From positions 143,143-207,142 of the forward strand of contig CALUUZ010000004.1 of the NCBI GenBank assembly GCA_944324075.1: DNA of 64,000 nt. Reading direction: 5' to 3'. This DNA is from Candidatus Mailhella excrementigallinarum. GTDB taxonomy: Bacteria > Desulfobacterota > Desulfovibrionia > Desulfovibrionales > Desulfovibrionaceae. Below are positions 63,549 through 64,000 of the stretch, one piece after another. The translations under genes and the position numbers were made by a program. Below the pieces are notes generated by a model that was given only the letters and a program-made list of their open reading frames with translations, was not told the DNA's origin and searched no databases. The first letter of the stretch is position 1, and every line of letters starts with the position of its first letter.

Positions 63549-64000
63549 ATGAAATGCCGCCGCTGCAAAGCCACTGCCGTCGTCGCCCTGCCCAGTCACA
63601 ACAGCGCCTTCTGCGCGGACTGTTTTCTTGAATTTTTCTCCCGCCAGGTTCAGAAAGGCATTGAATCGCACAGGCTGATGACGCCGGAAGATCGCGTGCT
63701 GGTGGCACTTTCCGGCGGAAAGGACTCGCTGGCGCTGATGCTTGTTCTTGGTCAGCTCGGCTACAACGTCACAGGACTGCACATCGATCTCGCCATTCCC
63801 GATTCCTCCCCGGCTGCGCGCGGCGTGGTGGAACGTTTTTGCACAATGCACGGCTTTCCCCTGATCATTCGCGACATGGACGCGGAGGGTCTGCCCATTC
63901 CGCGCGTCAAGGAGCGTCTGAACCGCCCCATCTGTTCTGCCTGCGGCAAGATCAAGCGTTATTTTTTCAATCAGACCGCGCGGGAAATGGGTTTTAACGT
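63549..64000 (+). CDS. TtuA/Ncs6-like tRNA thiolation ATPase (3' end beyond window)
   Basis: The first 150 codons only. N-terminal zinc site C3-x2-C6...C22-x2-C25, PP-loop ALSGGKDSLALML (residues 53-65) and the CxxCG motif CSACGKIKRY near residue 128 match the TtuA/CTU1 branch of the TtcA superfamily, which adds sulfur to tRNA uridine using an Fe-S cluster. CCGGAGCAACC precedes the ATG. It is divergent from the unknown membrane protein across 218 bp. A TtcA role (s2C32) is possible but the N-terminal zinc finger favours TtuA type. Confidence 0.88.
   Translation, partial: MKCRRCKATAVVALPSHNSAFCADCFLEFFSRQVQKGIESHRLMTPEDRVLVALSGGKDSLALMLVLGQLGYNVTGLHIDLAIPDSSPAARGVVERFCTMHGFPLIIRDMDAEGLPIPRVKERLNRPICSACGKIKRYFFNQTAREMGFN

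Overview
The window looks like a chromosomal segment of a Gram-negative, flagellated, LPS-making anaerobe, most likely a member of the Desulfovibrionaceae (Desulfovibrio/Bilophila/Mailhella type). The reasons are the high GC content, Shine-Dalgarno-led genes, the run pyrG-kdsA-kdsC-lptC-lptA-lptB, the flhA-flhF-flhG-fliA-cheY-fliL flagellar block, a ferredoxin-thioredoxin-reductase-like iron-sulfur protein, and thyX, cobU and an Rsm22-like protein. The assignment is an inference from gene content; no rRNA or tRNA gene was seen.

Layout. 0-16 kb is mixed housekeeping and accessory: an Rsm22-like methyltransferase overlapping a MATE exporter tail to tail, a membrane glutaredoxin/FTR pair, a secreted helix-hairpin-helix protein, a DMT exporter, an AraC regulator, a phosphate transporter with its DUF47 partner, a WcbI-like protein, a GNAT enzyme, a STAS-like protein and two orphan amino-acid-binding proteins. 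15.6-22 kb (minus strand) holds pgk and the flagellar motor/export genes fliG-fliH-fliI plus a DUF599 membrane protein. 22-31.6 kb holds purQ, then pyrG and Kdo synthesis/LPS export, then secA. 32-41.5 kb is accessory: a CsoR-type repressor with its metal P-type ATPase, a nitroreductase/AraC pair in lower-GC DNA, small exporters, a PLP enzyme and an EF-hand protein. 41.7-49 kb is the second flagellar block. 49-64 kb has an outer-membrane barrel, an aminotransferase, thyX, ruvBA, uvrA, a DUF4139 protein, cobU with an unknown membrane-anchored protein, and the start of a tRNA-thiolation enzyme.

How the genes work together. Two flagellar transcription units each have a good sigma-54 (-24/-12) site, which suggests RpoN control of fliGHI and flhA-F-G-fliA; FliA (sigma-28) then serves late genes. 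KdsA and KdsC act in order to make Kdo for LPS, and LptC, LptA and LptB export it. CsoR and the P-type ATPase share a locus with an operator-like palindrome laid over the ATPase promoter.

The most unusual content is intergenic. The window is dotted with at least ten copies of a roughly 100-250 bp multi-hairpin repeat (called S here) whose stems show compensatory changes between copies. It also has five copies of a longer 200-400 bp repeat (called L) with imperfect terminal inverted repeats. A recurring 5' leader (hairpin, then GTTTCAAACCATAAAGGAA, then ATGAA) precedes several unrelated genes. One L copy appears to sit inside such a leader. Several very long near-perfect palindromes lie at gene ends around thyX.
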